NCBI RefSeq assembly: GCF_002288925.2
Contig: NW_022098043.1
Coordinates: forward strand, 6,062,901 to 6,126,900
From: Delphinapterus leucas
Taxonomy: Eukaryota; Chordata; Mammalia; Artiodactyla; Monodontidae
DNA length: 64,000 nucleotides
Direction: 5' to 3'
Shown here: piece after piece, positions 53,645 to 64,000 of the stretch
How the letters are laid out: each line of letters starts with the position of its first letter
Numbering within the stretch: the first letter of the stretch is position 1
Notes under the pieces: model-generated
What the model was told of the DNA's origin: nothing
Database searches by the model: none
The model's input: only the letters and a program-made list of their open reading frames with translations
Translations under genes and position numbers: made by a program

Positions 53645-53790
53645 AAGTAACAGTGATCATCATGGCCATTCATGGAGACTCCTCTGTGCCGGGCACAGAG
53701 CTACGAGCTTGCTGTCCTCTCACACGTCCCCAGGAGGAAACTCCTAAACCTGCCTCATTTGCAACTAGCCACGGGGCTTCAGAAGCCCAC
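53645..53790 (-). repeat. MIR fragment (diverged)
   Basis: tctgtgccgggcacagagct and gtccccaggaggaaactcct; the core is weak. Confidence 0.45.
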
Positions 53791-54489
53791 TTACACGCCA
53801 CCCCTTCGGCCTGTTGAGATCTTCACTGGGCCGAGGAGATGAGCCCTCAGAGGCCCTGGCTTTTGCTCAAGGCCCAGTGAATCAGTGCAGGGGTAGTGTG
53901 TGTGTGTCGGGGGGGTGGTGAACCCAGGTCTCCAGGCCCCAGAGCCTACCTTCCTCTCGGCCACAGGGTGTCCCTCCTGTGACCTCCTCAGGAGGCAGGG
54001 GCCCCAGCTGAGGTCCCTGGGGACCTAGGTCCAGAGTCTTTCCAGTAGGATGATATATGGCTCTAGATCCATCTTCTGTGGCCTCCAATAGGACCCCAAG
54101 ACCCTGGACACCAGCAGCTAGGAGCCAGGAAGCCAGAACTGGGGGACCCCAAAGACCCTTGGTGCTCTGAAGATGCTGCCTGCACCCCGGCCCCTCCCAG
54201 GAGACGTTCGCCTCAGATGACTTCCTGGTGGCATCGTTGCCAGGCTGGGAGGTGTGGGAGGGGGCAGGATGGGCATCTCTGCCACAGCAGGCCTCAGAGC
54301 CCTGCTCGGAATCCCAATTGAGCTATTTTTAATGTGCTTCAATTTTCATTTTCTTTTATTGGAAAACACAGATGGTGACTTGCTGCCCCTCACACACACT
54401 GAGCAAGGCGCCTACAGGGACAGAGATGTGCAGTGAGCACGTGTACGCCCCTCCCACGGCCGGTGAGCTGGAGCAGCAGCCAAGCCCTG

Positions 54490-54562
54490 AGGCTGCTCTG
54501 AGCCTCAGTTTCCCCAGCTGTACAATGGACTGGCTGAGGTGGCCCCCAGAGCTTCTGCCAGC
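54490..54562 (+). repeat. MIR fragment
   Basis: tctgagcctcagtttcccca then gctgtacaatggactggctg. Confidence 0.82.
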
Positions 54563-54704
54563 CCCACAGTTTATGAGGGTCTAGACCAGACCAGGGGATG
54601 CGGCTCCAACTGGACATGGCAGCAAAAGGCGTCCCATGTAAGGGGCGTCGCTGCCAGGGAAAGAGAGGTGAAGGAGAGGGAGGGAGGAAGGACAACTGTT
54701 GGCC

Positions 54705-54868
54705 GTGAGGGACTATCTTATTGAACACTTCAGCCACACTTTGAGGTTTTCCCACTCCCATTTTACAAATGAGGAAACGGAGGCTCAGCAGATCCTGTGC
54801 CCGGCCCGAGAGTGCAGTAGCTGGGAAGGGGCGGGGCTGGGCCACTGACCCAGGTCTGTGTGAGCACA
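54705..54868 (-). repeat. MIR SINE
   Basis: ccattttacaaatgaggaaa followed by cggaggctcagcagatcctg. Confidence 0.88.
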
Positions 54869-54894
54869 TCTCCCATTCTCTTTCTCACCTCTTT

Positions 54895-55095
54895 CCAAAC
54901 TGCTCCTGTCTAGATGCTCTGTTATTTACTTTTCTCATTATAGAAGCAATGCATGCTCATTAAAGACAATTTGGAAAATGTGGGGAAGTCAGAAGGAAAT
55001 GTAAAGTACAAAACAATCATCTCCACCCCCCTCGTCCCACCGCCCCTACACAACCACTGCTAACGTCCTGGCCTGTTCTTTCAGCTCTTTGTTTT
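54895..55095 (+). mobile_element. Old LINE-type fragment (probably L1 3' region)
   Basis: The run ttatagaagcaatgcatgct, caatttggaaaatgtgggga and gtaaagtacaaaacaatcat followed by caaccactgctaacgtcctg matches a common old LINE 3' region, recalled without a search. Confidence 0.55.
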
Positions 55096-55154
55096 TTGCT
55101 TCGCATAATTTGTGATGCTTTTAATACCGCTTGGTGGTGGCACAGGGTAGCAGC

Positions 55155-55315
55155 TGGCTGTGCATTACAATGGACTCAAGTGCCTTTTAAAAACGCCAGT
55201 CCTGGCTATCCCTTCCCCCATAAGATGGAAAGAATCAGAATCTTGGGAGCGGGCTGGCAAGTGGCAGTTGGGAATCTATATTTTCAACAAGCTTTCCGGG
55301 TGACATCGAGGCAGC
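55155..55315 (+). mobile_element. MER5-like hAT remnant
   Basis: It is more diverged than the 27800 copy, but retains ccttttaaaaacgccagtcc, agaatcagaatcttgggag and gggaatctatattttcaaca in the expected order. Confidence 0.55.
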
Positions 55316-55384
55316 CAGCCTGGATCAGCCCACAGACCTGCACTTGGCAAGACCACAGGCTCCAGAGACAGTAGGAGCCACCTG

Positions 55385-55522
55385 GCTTGACCACAGGCTG
55401 AGCTGTGTGGCCTTGGGTGAGTGAATTTACCTCTCTGAGTTGCAGCTTCCTCATCTGGAAAAAATGGATGCTCTTTTGCAGGGTTGTGAAGAGAATGAGA
55501 GAAAAAGGCCAAAAATAGCATC
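55385..55522 (+). repeat. MIR fragment
   Basis: gctgtgtggccttgggtgag and tacctctctgagttgcagct. Confidence 0.88.
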
Positions 55523-56029
55523 TTACATTCACCTGAGACATTGCTACCCTCCCAAGGCTGTCATCATAACTGTCCCAAAGCCACTATCATAAGGGTCCTA
55601 AGGCCAATTTCCTGGGGTGCAGCTGGTATAGTGGAGAGGCCCCCAGAAGAGAGAAAAATGGATTTTAAGTGGGGAGTGACCACCACAGACCCTCAGGTGT
55701 GCTCAGCTGGCCTGGCCTCCGTCTCATCTCCCCCAGTCCTATCGGCCCTCTGGGACAGTGGGCATGTGTGAACCACAGGCACATACTGGCGAGGCAGATT
55801 CCTGGGGGCTCAGGCTTTGGAAAGGGTAAGAAGCTGCCCCCTGAGGACAGGGGGGAGTCACCTGGAGCCAGGGAAGAGGGGCACAGGTGGGGCAGGAGGA
55901 TCTTTGAGAAGCAAAACCATAATGTTTGTTGAATAAGACCCTGCCTCTGCCCGCCCCGAGCAGCCATTCCACAGTACAAGTCACTCAAGGATTGTCTCAC
56001 AGGTGAAGTTCCCAATGAGACTGGTGGTC

Positions 56030-56082
56030 GTTTCCACCAACACTTACTGAGAACCTACTATGTGCCAGGCTTCCGGGATGAA
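56030..56082 (-). repeat. L2 3' end
   Basis: cttactgagaacctactatg then tgccaggcttccggg. Confidence 0.72.
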
Positions 56083-56099
56083 TCTCCTGCCTTTCCCCT

Positions 56100-56420
56100 C
56101 CCAGCTCCTGCCTGCCCCGCCTACTCCATACACCAGCCACTCCTGTCCTTACAAACCAGGCCCCCACTGCCAGGCCCAGAACTGACCTCAGCCCAAAGCC
56201 TCCCCCAGCCCACCCTACCTGCCAAAATTCTGCTCAGCCTTCAGGGCCTGGCTCAAAGGTCACCTCCTGGGCTCCCTCAGTCCCCCTTTCTGTGTGTGTC
56301 CCCCCCCCACCCACACTGAGATATAACTGTTTCTGAGTGCCCCACCTCCACCAAACTATGGGGTCTAGGAGGGCAGGGCTGGGTCAGATTACGCTCTGTC
56401 TGAATAAGCCAAGCATGAAT
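56100..56420 (+). repeat. L2 3' region
   Basis: cttcagggcctggctcaaag, gtcacctcctgggctccctc and tctaggagggcagggctggg. Confidence 0.78.
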
Positions 56421-56548
56421 GTCTTTAAGCCTCAGTTTTCCTAGCTGTAAAATGGGATAGTCGTGTCATCTGTCTCACCTGCCTCAAAGGTTTGGCGTCT
56501 CTAGCAAATTAGATGATGCGGCTGCATTTTGAAAACTGTAAAGTCCAT
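56420..56548 (+). repeat. MIR fragment
   Basis: taagcctcagttttcctagc and tgtaaaatgggatagtcgtg. Confidence 0.87.
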
Positions 56549-56964
56549 AAGCCTTTGGCTGCTGGGGAGAGAGAGTGTTGCATGGGTGGGATTTGGGGCA
56601 GGTCCTTGAGGCCCCCTTCCTACACACAGCCCCAGGCCTGCTGTCAGCTGGGCCCAAAGTCACCTCTGCAGGCTACGGGCTGCAGGAGCCATCAGCCTAG
56701 TGTGGCTTGGTGAGGGGGCCCCTCCAGAGGGTACAGCTGTCACCAAGGAAGGTGAACTGCTAATCCCCCCTCGTGAGAGCAACACTCCTCACACCCCTCT
56801 CAAGTGTGTCACAGGACACACTGCAGGCGTGGGGTGGGGGCACTGCTTTGAATCCTCTGCCCAAAGGCTCAGGGACACACAGAAGGGTAACTGAGACAGA
56901 GACATGGAGGGTGTGACTGGTGTGGCCATGGGCCCCATGGGCCAAGGTTCCTTGAAGATGACAG

Positions 56965-57115
56965 CACAGTGCTTCACAGTTTGCACGTCACTTTCTCCTT
57001 CATCGTCTCATGCTTTTCTTACAACAGTCCTGCAACGTGAACATTCATCCATTCATCAGGCCTTCACTGAGCCCTGCTATATGCTGTATGTGGCCTCACG
57101 CTAGAGGAAGGACCT
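56965..57115 (-). repeat. MIR/L2 junction fragment
   Basis: cttcatcgtctcatgctttt and cttacaacagtcctgcaacg are MIR-like; cttcactgagccctgctata is L2-like. Confidence 0.5.
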
Positions 57116-57269
57116 CCAGCCCCCAGGGCAATGCAGATAATGAGGGGGGTGGGGACAGGAAGGACAATGAGCAGACAGACCACCATTAACTGCAATAAAG
57201 GGTAACAGGTACCACAACCAAGAGGTGCGGGGCGCGCCAGGGACACACAGCAAACAGGCAAGCGTCAGT

Positions 57270-57460
57270 GTCATCTCACAGGTGACATAACTGTGGTCCA
57301 GTGAGGCCGAGGGTTTTGCTCAAGGTCCGCGGTGATTAGTGGCTGTGCTGTGCCCTTCAGGATGCCTTGTGGCAGGTGAGGAAGTGAGCCAGGCAAAGAA
57401 CCTGGGGAAAAAATGTCCCACACAGAAGAGCGAGCACGTGCAAAGGCCCTGAGGAGGGAG
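57270..57460 (-). repeat. MIR fragment followed by L2 fragment
   Basis: ctcacaggtgacataactgt gives the MIR core; gcacgtgcaaaggccctgag at about 57433 gives L2. Confidence 0.6.
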
Positions 57461-57709
57461 CATTCATTGTCTGATTCCATTTCCTGGTGTGTTTATTAGC
57501 CAACTAGTGGATGGGCACCATGCTGTCCTGCTTTGTGGATGTCCCTGAGCCCCACTCGGGAGGCAGTGCCCATGCAAAGGAGTACCAGCTGCCCCTGGAC
57601 ACCCAGACCTGGGGGTCCTCAATCCAAGGGCTGCCTGGTGCCCTTACGAGGGGCCGCCGTCTCCCTGCCCTTGTCCAGCCATCTAGGAAGCCCCCTCCTA
57701 GGAGAAATC

Positions 57710-58070
57710 ATCTCCCCTCCGTGTTGCTTCACACAATCCTCCCTGACCCTCTGCCTTACCAGGCTGGGGTCCTGGACATCAAGCTCTCGGGGGCCATCCC
57801 CCAGCTTTTGGGATCCCCATACCTTAAATATAATAGCTTACACACAGTGAGCACTGTCTGGTTTTTAATAACACTAAGATCACCATTACACAGATGAGAA
57901 AACTCAGGCTCAGCTTTCTTTCCCAGCTAGTCAAATCTTAACATACTTCAAGGGCCACTGCCTTTGGGAGACCCTCCGTGACTGGCCCAACTCACCTCCA
58001 TGCTCCCTAGAGCATGTCTTCATGTGGGTCAGCACGGTCTCCCCACTGAAGCTGGGGTCTCCGGAGGCTG
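57710..58070 (+). repeat. L2 copy split by a MIR
   Basis: caatcctccctgaccctctg and gacatcaagctctcgggggc lie before, and tgcctttgggagaccctccg after, the MIR at 57825. Confidence 0.65.
57825..57928 (-). repeat. MIR fragment
   Basis: accattacacagatgagaaa then actcaggctcagctttcttt. Confidence 0.8.
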
Positions 58071-58082
58071 GGGGGGGGGGGT
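58069..58082 (+). repeat. Poly-G run (about 12)
   Basis: A homopolymer within ggaggctggggggg; its length is uncertain in assemblies. Confidence 0.85.
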
Positions 58083-58257
58083 AGGGCTCTCAGCAGAGAG
58101 AGAATGACCCAAGCTCTGAGCGCCCTCAGGCCCTGGCGACGAGCATGGAAAAGCCCATCCCCCACCCACCAGCATGGAGAAGACCCTCCCTTCTCTCCCT
58201 GACATCGCCCCCTTGCCATTACTCTGAATTTTAAAAACACAGTTTTTAAGTGGGAAA

Positions 58258-58505
58258 AAACAAAAAAAAAGGTATATGCTTATTATAAGACAGTGAAACA
58301 TCGTAGAAGAGTAGAAAGTGAAAAGTCACACAGCTCTTTCTCCGGAGGCAGTCCCAATTAGATATCATTTAGACGTTTCACTGTGCGTAAAATGTACACA
58401 GAGAGGCATAAATGCATATTTATGCCTGTGAAAGTCACAAACGGATCATACTGTTTATAACCTACATACTGTTTATAACCTACTCTTGATGTTTCAAAGA
58501 CATCT
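58258..58505 (+). mobile_element. Old LINE-type fragment related to 54895
   Basis: gtagaaagtgaaaagtcaca, ggcataaatgcatatttatg, acggatcatactgtttataa and tttcaaagacatcttcc are in the order of the same family. An 18-base unit catactgtttataaccta is perfectly duplicated at 58447-58482. Confidence 0.55.
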
Positions 58506-58599
58506 TCCGACCTGGTACAGAACCTGCCGGTGCATTCTTTCTCCTGGCGGCTTGGGAATTGAGTTGGGACAGCCTCTTCACGTCGAAGGTTCTCGTTCG

Positions 58600-58690
58600 T
58601 GGCCTCTACTCCCCCGCCCCGGGGTGTCTGCGATGGGAAACTGAGGCAGCAGGTGCCAGCGCCCGGCCCGGCCCGGCCCAGGGCAGGCTC
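58600..58690. promoter_or_regulatory. Small CpG-rich patch with (GGCCC)n
   Basis: gcgcccggcccggcccggcc is a short tandem of CGGCC units next to cgccccggggtgtctgcgat. It is too short to call an island. Confidence 0.3.
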
Positions 58691-59099
58691 TCAGCAACGG
58701 TGACGGAGTGATGGGGTGGAAGTGGGGTCAGAGCACGTCCGAGGCTGGAGAACATCCATCCTCCCCTCTCCCTCCAGGCCTGTCTCGTGTGCTGCCACCC
58801 CCTCCTGCTTCCCCTACACCTCATAAATCTGCAGGCGGCCGGGACGCCCTTCGGAGGCTCCCAGATAAAGCCAAAAACTGGCAAAGGTAAGGAGTGTTGG
58901 GTCTCTGGGGCCCAGTCAGCATCTCAGGCTCTGGGTCCTGATCCGGCTGGACCTTCTCCGGGGTCCCGGGGGTCCATCTGACTGAGGGGCCCTGTGCGTG
59001 TCTCCAGGACCTTTCCCGTCCTGCCGCTGGGCTGAGCTTCCTGCCTCTTCTCCGGACCCTTCTGCTGTCCATCCATCCTGAAACCGCAGCTGCGCAGAC

Positions 59100-59335
59100 C
59101 CTTCCCAAACACCCCTTTTATCATGTCACTCCCTGCCTGTGGCCTGCTGGTGGCTCCCCAGTGCCTGTGGGAGAGAGTGCAACCTTCTTCCCCCGGAATT
59201 CCTGAGCCAGCCCTGCCGTCCCTTCCAGCCTGTCGCCCATCCCCACCCTGGAGCCCTCTGCTGCGCTGGTTCAGCTCTTCTTACTGCATGTCCGCACCCC
59301 ACCCCCGCACTTTGCCTAAGTCCATGCAGTGAATA
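59100..59335 (+). repeat. L2 3' region
   Basis: tatcatgtcactccctgcct, ggtggctccccagtgcctgt and ttcttactgcatgtccgcac. Confidence 0.7.
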
Positions 59336-59374
59336 TCCAGGTATCCAGACAGAACGTGGGCTGCAGCCCCACAG

Positions 59375-59548
59375 AGGTGTGACCCCAGGCATCACTTATG
59401 CTCTCGGAGCCCTAACTGCTCACCTGACAAAGAACTACTGATACCTTCCTAGAGTTGTCCTGAGGACTGGGTAGAATGAACTATGCAAACTGCAGGCACA
59501 GTGCTTGGCCCTTCAGAAGTACTAAAGAAATGTTAGTCTCCTTCCTTC
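59375..59548 (+). repeat. MIR SINE
   Basis: tgctctcggagccctaactg, tagagttgtcctgaggactg and caggcacagtgcttggccct. Confidence 0.8.
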
Positions 59549-59564
59549 CTTTCTTCTTATGCCT

Positions 59565-59815
59565 AATAATAACAATAATAATATCAGCAAACACACGCAG
59601 TGCTGTGCCAGGACAGCTGGAAGCATTTACATGGATCGCCTTATTTAATCTTCTTAACACTCCTATGAGATAGGCACTGTATTATTCCCCCCTCTCCCCC
59701 CATTCTACAGATGAGGAAACGGAGGCACAGAGCAGAGAAGTAATTGTCCAAGGTCACGGGACCAGTCGGGGGCAGAAGGAAGATTTGAACCCAATGCATC
59801 TAGCTTTCCCAGGAA
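59565..59815 (-). repeat. MIR SINE, extended form, with (AAT)n start
   Basis: acaataataatatcagcaaa leads into ttaacactcctatgagatag, cattctacagatgaggaaac and aagatttgaacccaatgcat. This is one of the best preserved copies. Confidence 0.93.
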
Positions 59816-60085
59816 GCCCTCTCAAAGCCAGAGAGGTAGCTCTCCTCTCTGTCCTGTGTCATTCCTCTAATAACAAGAATTCAGAGATTCACCCTGTGGG
59901 CACTGGGCGGCTTGGAGAGGAGGGGAGACCATTGGGACAGATGGGCTTTTCTGAGGCTCTGGTTCTTTCCACAGTCCATAGCTTGGCTGAAGGTAGCCTC
60001 CTGCCCATTCAATTTTGGGGGTCCCCTCTCCTGTATCCATCTAAAAATATTTCCTGGTCTTTGCTTTTAAAAAACTGTAAGGGTG

Positions 60086-60272
60086 GGCTTCCCTGGTGGC
60101 ACAGTGGTTGAGAGTCCGCCTGCCGATGCAGGGGACACGGGTTCGTGCCCCGGTCCGGGAAGATCCCACATGCCGCGGAGCGGCTGGGCCCGTGAGCCAT
60201 GCGCGTCTGGAGCCTGTGCTCCGCAACGGGAAAGGCCACAACAGTGAGAGGCCCGCGTACCGCAAAAAAAAA
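60086..60272 (+). mobile_element. Cetacean CHR-type SINE, young short form with internal deletion
   Basis: It has the same family start, A/B boxes and gcccgcgtaccgc-A tail as the copy at 9013. After gtgagccatg it lacks about 14 bases (the ggccgctgagcctg block), a deletion between short repeats. Perfect 15-base duplications, aaaactgtaagggtg, flank it at 60071-60085 and 60273-60287; the first As overlap the tail. Confidence 0.95.
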
Positions 60273-61769
60273 AAAACTGTAAGGGTGAGTGAAAATGAAT
60301 TTGGGGAAGGCAGGTCAGTGCAGTGAAAGGAGAACCAAGCTAGCACCCGTGCCTTGGACAAGTCCCTTTCTCTTCTTGGAACCTGTTCTCTCATGGGGGC
60401 AAGTCTGAGAGGAGTTAGTGGGACCTGATGCTGAATCCTAAAACGTTGTACATCGAGAATGTCTCCATCTTTTCAGCTCTCTTCAATCCCTTGATCCGTC
60501 AAAGAGAAAGTCTCCACTGGGGGCTGCTGAGACTTCAACACCTCTCTGAAATGCACCGGTCTTTTTAACAGAGAGTGGCAAGCGGGCCTCAGCTCAGGGT
60601 CTGTGCAGAGCTGCCCCTGGGGCTCACGATCCTCGCCTCACCCGCTGGCCCTGCCGCTTCCACCCTAGTGTCTGCAGGGCCCTCTTCCTCTCGCAAACAG
60701 CAAACAGGGATGTGCAAGGAAATACCTCCCCAGGAGTAACATTGACCGGTGAGGGCGGTGGCGATGCTGAGGTCAATCTCCCGAGCCCCACACCTGGTCC
60801 TGGTGAGACCGAGTCCCAGCTGCCCACAGCAGTGACAGCCCCGAAACTCGCCCTTGCCTCCTTTTTGCCTGCTTCCTTGTGCCCCTCTGGTCCCCTAAAA
60901 CCCATCTCAGGCTCGCCTCCCTTCTGCGGGAGCCCAGCTAACAGAGCAAGCGTCAGGCTCGAGCTGGACCATAATCACCCCGTCCTGTTTCTGCTGTATT
61001 TATAGTTACAGTTACCTTCTGTTTGTATCAGTAGATATTGGTGTTTTATTTATGGCAGGGATATGGGCTTTCCTTCTTAATACATTCACTCCAGTAAGTA
61101 GAAAAGTGAGTCATTTCAAGAACAGCGAGAACATGGCTCGAGACGGCAGAAATTGGGACCGACAACTGGGAACCACAGGACAAAAGGTTTCTGAGCTCCT
61201 TCAAGCCTGAACCCTCTGGTTTGGTTTAGGGACCTTTCTGGTCTCTTTGTGGGTTGAAAGAGCTTCCTAGCTGCCCCATCTCTATCCTGGAGTGGATAAC
61301 CCTTGAGGAGCCCATAGATGCCCTGGCACGCAGAGCACTCAGGCCCAGGACTTGGGGTCCCGCAGCAGCCCGGAACCCCTAGGGGCCCGGTGCCCACCCT
61401 AATCCACGCCTTAGGCCCATGTAAGAATGAAGCCAGGGTTGGGGAGCAGGCCCTAAGTCTTTCCCCTCGGCTCCCCAATCCCGGCACCCTCCGGGCTTGA
61501 GGTAGAGGTTTCGGGAAGGCCCCCTCACCACATCTGGAGCTCATTACTCCGCGAAGCTGGAGAGGCTGAGGATATAAATGGGTCCAGCAAGGGTTTAGAT
61601 AAATACAGGGATGATAGATCCAAGCCGGGTTATTGAGAGGAAGCGAAAGGATGTTCGGGGAAGATCCTTAACCTTGTCAAGCTCCCCGACAAACTGTCCC
61701 CAGGGGGCCCGTCTACTGAGCAGCCTCATCTCCTGCCTCTCCCCCCCACACAGGCAGAGCGCGGCCCCT

Positions 61770-61905
61770 CTCAGGACGCCGAGCTCTCGCCTGTGCTGAT
61801 CCCTCTGCCTGATGTGTCCTCTCCTTCCCCTGCACCCGGTGTAGGGAAGCCTTCCCTGACCACCCAGGCTGGGCGTGGTACCTGGGCCTCCTCCACCAGG
61901 ATGGG
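61770..61905 (+). repeat. L2 fragment
   Basis: gtagggaagccttccctgac followed by cacccaggctgggcgtggta. Confidence 0.55.
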
Positions 61906-61984
61906 GACTGACCAGCTGACCTGGATGTCTGCCGAACCTGCCCGACTCGGCCGCGAGAGCCTGGTGGGAGGGCCCTGTGTGTAG

Positions 61985-62218
61985 TAATTATATGACAACA
62001 AGAATAGCGACTATCACGTGTCCACCATGGGCCAGGATGTGTGCCAAGCATTCCACATACATCGACTCGTCTAATCCCCGTGACAACCTGGAGAGGCAGG
62101 TCCTATGATCACTCCCATTTTACAGACGAGGAACCTGAGGCTCAGAGACATAAAGCGACTTGTCCAGGGTCACACAGCCAGGATGCAAACCCAGGGCTGC
62201 CCCACATTGGAGCTCATG
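61985..62218 (-). repeat. MIR SINE, extended form
   Basis: gggccaggatgtgtgccaag, ccattttacagacgaggaac and ccagggtcacacagccagga. Confidence 0.94.
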
Positions 62219-62419
62219 CAATCTCCTCCATACCTAGTAGCGAGCAAAAAATGATTGTTGGCTGGAAGAATGAAGGGGATCCAGCTCCTCCAGGCCCCTT
62301 TCAGAGGCTCTTACTATAAAGGGAATTTTATTTCCCGTGTATGTCCTGTCTACATGGTAGGAGTGTCACACAGTGATTTTCCTGTCTACACAAGAAATAA
62401 AGACAGTCATAAATAACAT

Positions 62420-62592
62420 CTGTAGAGTGCCTCAGACATTACTGAGAACATCCATTACATTTAAGTCTCACGTTAACCCTGCGTGGTAGGTTTCATTTGA
62501 CAGATGAGGAAACTGAGGCCGAGAGAGGAGAAATGACCCACCCAAGGCCATGGGAGCCGGTGGTCTGCCAGGGTCTAAAGCCTGGGAATGGG
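62420..62592 (-). repeat. MIR SINE
   Basis: tttgacagatgaggaaactg then aggccgagagaggagaaatg. Confidence 0.9.
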
Positions 62593-62639
62593 GCCACGGA
62601 CCACAGGGTGGAATTCCAGACCAGCACCTGATTTTGGAA

Positions 62640-62725
62640 GAAGCTGGTGCCCCACTTGGGGGTCTCGGTTTTCTCATCTCTATGATGGGGACGATAACCC
62701 CAACTCATTCTCTTCAATGGAGCCT
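62640..62725 (+). repeat. MIR fragment
   Basis: ggtctcggttttctcatctc and tatgatggggacgataaccc. Confidence 0.8.
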
Positions 62726-62849
62726 TACTCCCTCCAGGACAAAGAGGTAGCCCTGCAGCTTGGTGACTCCAAAAGGAGTTGAGCGGTGACATCTGCTCCA
62801 GCCTTCCTGAGCAGAAGACACACCACCACCCCTCATGCGTCCTTCAGCC

Positions 62850-62995
62850 AATGTCCTTGATCTTGTTCGGCCTTGCTTTACATATGGGGACAGCAAAGCT
62901 CAGAGGAGCTAAGCATCCTGCTGAAGGTGGGTATGTGGCAGAGCCAGGATTTGAGCCCAGGTCAGCTCATGTCTCTGCAAGGCAGAGGTGTGGAA
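62850..62995 (-). repeat. MIR fragment
   Basis: gacagcaaagctcagaggag and agagccaggatttgagccca. Confidence 0.85.
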
Positions 62996-63314
62996 CCTTC
63001 TGAAAAGGTATGAAGGTGACGAGCAGGATGAGGACAGCTCCCTGCCCAGGCTGCAATGAGAGCTGGGAGAGAAGGTAGAGAATGTAACGGGAGTCAGCTC
63101 AGCCATGGCCTAAATGCTGATGTGGGCTTGGGCCTCAGGGTGAGGGCCTACTTGTGCCGGGAACAGCAGAGATAATGGGGATCCTGTTACAGCACCGGAC
63201 ACCTCTGGGCAGGTGAGCACACCTCAGGACTCCTGCCGTCTGGTGCCCATCAGCCCTGAGTGCAGGAAGGAGATGGGTCTGGGCTGCAGGTGACAGCTCA
63301 GCCCCAACTGCCAA

Positions 63315-63405
63315 GGCAGCTTACAGACTCACTTGCTGTGTGACGCTGGGCAGGTCCCATCCTTCTCCGGGCTTCACCTTTCTATCTGGCGTATAAAGAG
63401 CTTAG
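63315..63405 (+). repeat. MIR fragment
   Basis: cacttgctgtgtgacgctgg with ccgggcttcacctttctatc. Confidence 0.75.
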
Positions 63406-63604
63406 ACTGGACCAGAAACTCTCAAACTTCCATTATTCTTAAAGTATTTTTAGGACTTTGGCTGTATGCATGTAACCACTTGAACTGCACTTCACTTTTA
63501 AACTGACTCACCTATTTTTACTGAAATAAATTTATTAATAAAGGAAAAATCAAGCTGCTACTGTAACTAGAAGAAAGCCAGCTCCGATTCCTGTACCAGA
63601 AGTA

Positions 63605-63848
63605 GTTTGGCAAGGTGGTTAGACACACAGGCTGTGGAGCCAGCTGCCTGGGTTCATAATCCTTGTTCTGAAACTGTGTGACCTCGGGCAAGTTACTTAA
63701 CCTCTCTGTGCCTCAGCTTACTCATCAGTAAGATGAAGATAATAATGGTGCCTATCTCATAAAGTTATTATGCGGATGAAAGAAGTTCATATTTGCAAAG
63801 CACTGGCACTCCGTAAGTGCTATATATGTGTTTGTTAAATAAAAATAC
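63605..63848 (+). repeat. MIR SINE, near full length
   Basis: ggctgtggagccagctgcct, tgtgacctcgggcaagttac, tctctgtgcctcagcttact and ctccgtaagtgctatatatg span the whole element. Confidence 0.95.
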
Positions 63849-64000
63849 ATAAGCAAGCTATGCACAATGAAAGTGAGATGGTGCCCTGGCATTCCAGCTC
63901 CCTAGTCGGGGCTAAGCCTGAGGCTTGCTTTTTCCTATTGAAAAGGGAGATTAGGGGCTGTCAGAAAGGTGTTAGAGACATGTTGGCAGGAAACAGAGAC

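Larger units (their letters stand above)
35315..64000 (-). other. EPHB2: EPHB2 intron 1 (partial)
   Basis: Everything upstream of exon 2 in the window lacks a recognisable exon and is read as intron 1; this is an inference from gene structure, since exon 1 is outside. Stretches without a named repeat include 35650-36265, 36760-37465, 37565-37945, 38170-38640, 39000-39395, 42120-42405, 43040-43690, 46145-46445, 46850-47290, 47720-48305, 48545-49175, 49525-50095, 50535-51585, 52755-53070, 53240-53640, 53795-54485, 55525-56025, 56550-56960, 57465-57700, 58505-59095, 59820-60070, 60290-61765, 62995-63310 and 63850-64000. Confidence 0.85.

Noticed and set aside
36000..64000. EPHB2 exon 1 with signal peptide
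   Set aside because: No minus-strand frame with a start, a Leu-rich signal sequence ending in Glu and a phase-1 donor was found; exon 1 is probably upstream of the window.

Overview
The window is mammalian genomic DNA lying entirely inside one large gene, EPHB2 (ephrin type-B receptor 2), transcribed from the minus strand. Only two coding exons are present: exon 2 (35250-35314) and exon 3 (31332-32016). Both have canonical splice sites, matching phases and an intact frame. Everything from 35315 to 64000 is read as intron 1 (upstream in transcription), 32017-35249 as intron 2, and 1-31331 as intron 3; exon 1 and exon 4 lie outside the window. I found no second protein gene, no RNA gene, no virus with coding capacity and no prokaryotic feature.

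The host is a cetacean, probably a toothed whale. The evidence is the set of tRNA-Glu-derived CHR-type SINEs (starting gggcttccctggtggcgcag, with A and B boxes): three copies are the short, GC-rich, low-divergence form (9013, 45942 and 60086), and others are longer copies ending in an (AAATA)n-like tail. Ruminant Bov-tA/BovB, primate Alu and rodent B1/B2 sequences are not seen. This taxonomic call comes from recognising the repeats, not from a search.

Layout. Intron 3 (1-31331) is a patchwork of old MIR and L2 copies with five CHR-type SINEs, an L1 3' end at about 24985-25640, two MaLR-type LTR remnants at about 28290-30933, a CpG-rich block at 15300-15630, a long alternating CA/TG region at 16500-17190, and several microsatellites. 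Exon 3 follows. Intron 2 holds a degenerate minisatellite of about 43 bp units close to the exon 3 acceptor, a cluster of TAATTA motifs with a perfect 13-bp tandem duplication at 33798-33823, several MIRs and one SINE. Intron 1 carries more MIR and L2 copies, two SINEs stacked at one target site at 44449-44926, two (ATCC)n-type arrays, a 51873-52219 SINE with perfect target duplications, and GC-rich blocks at 43170-43560 and 47870-48130.

The window does not show genes working together as a system. Its content is the coding sequence for most of the EPHB2 ephrin-binding domain, embedded in introns whose non-repeat islands may hold regulatory elements. The most interesting observations are structural: the minisatellite next to exon 3, the homeodomain-motif cluster, the stacked and nested retroposons with readable target duplications, and the intragenic CpG-rich blocks. 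No previously undescribed system is evident to me.
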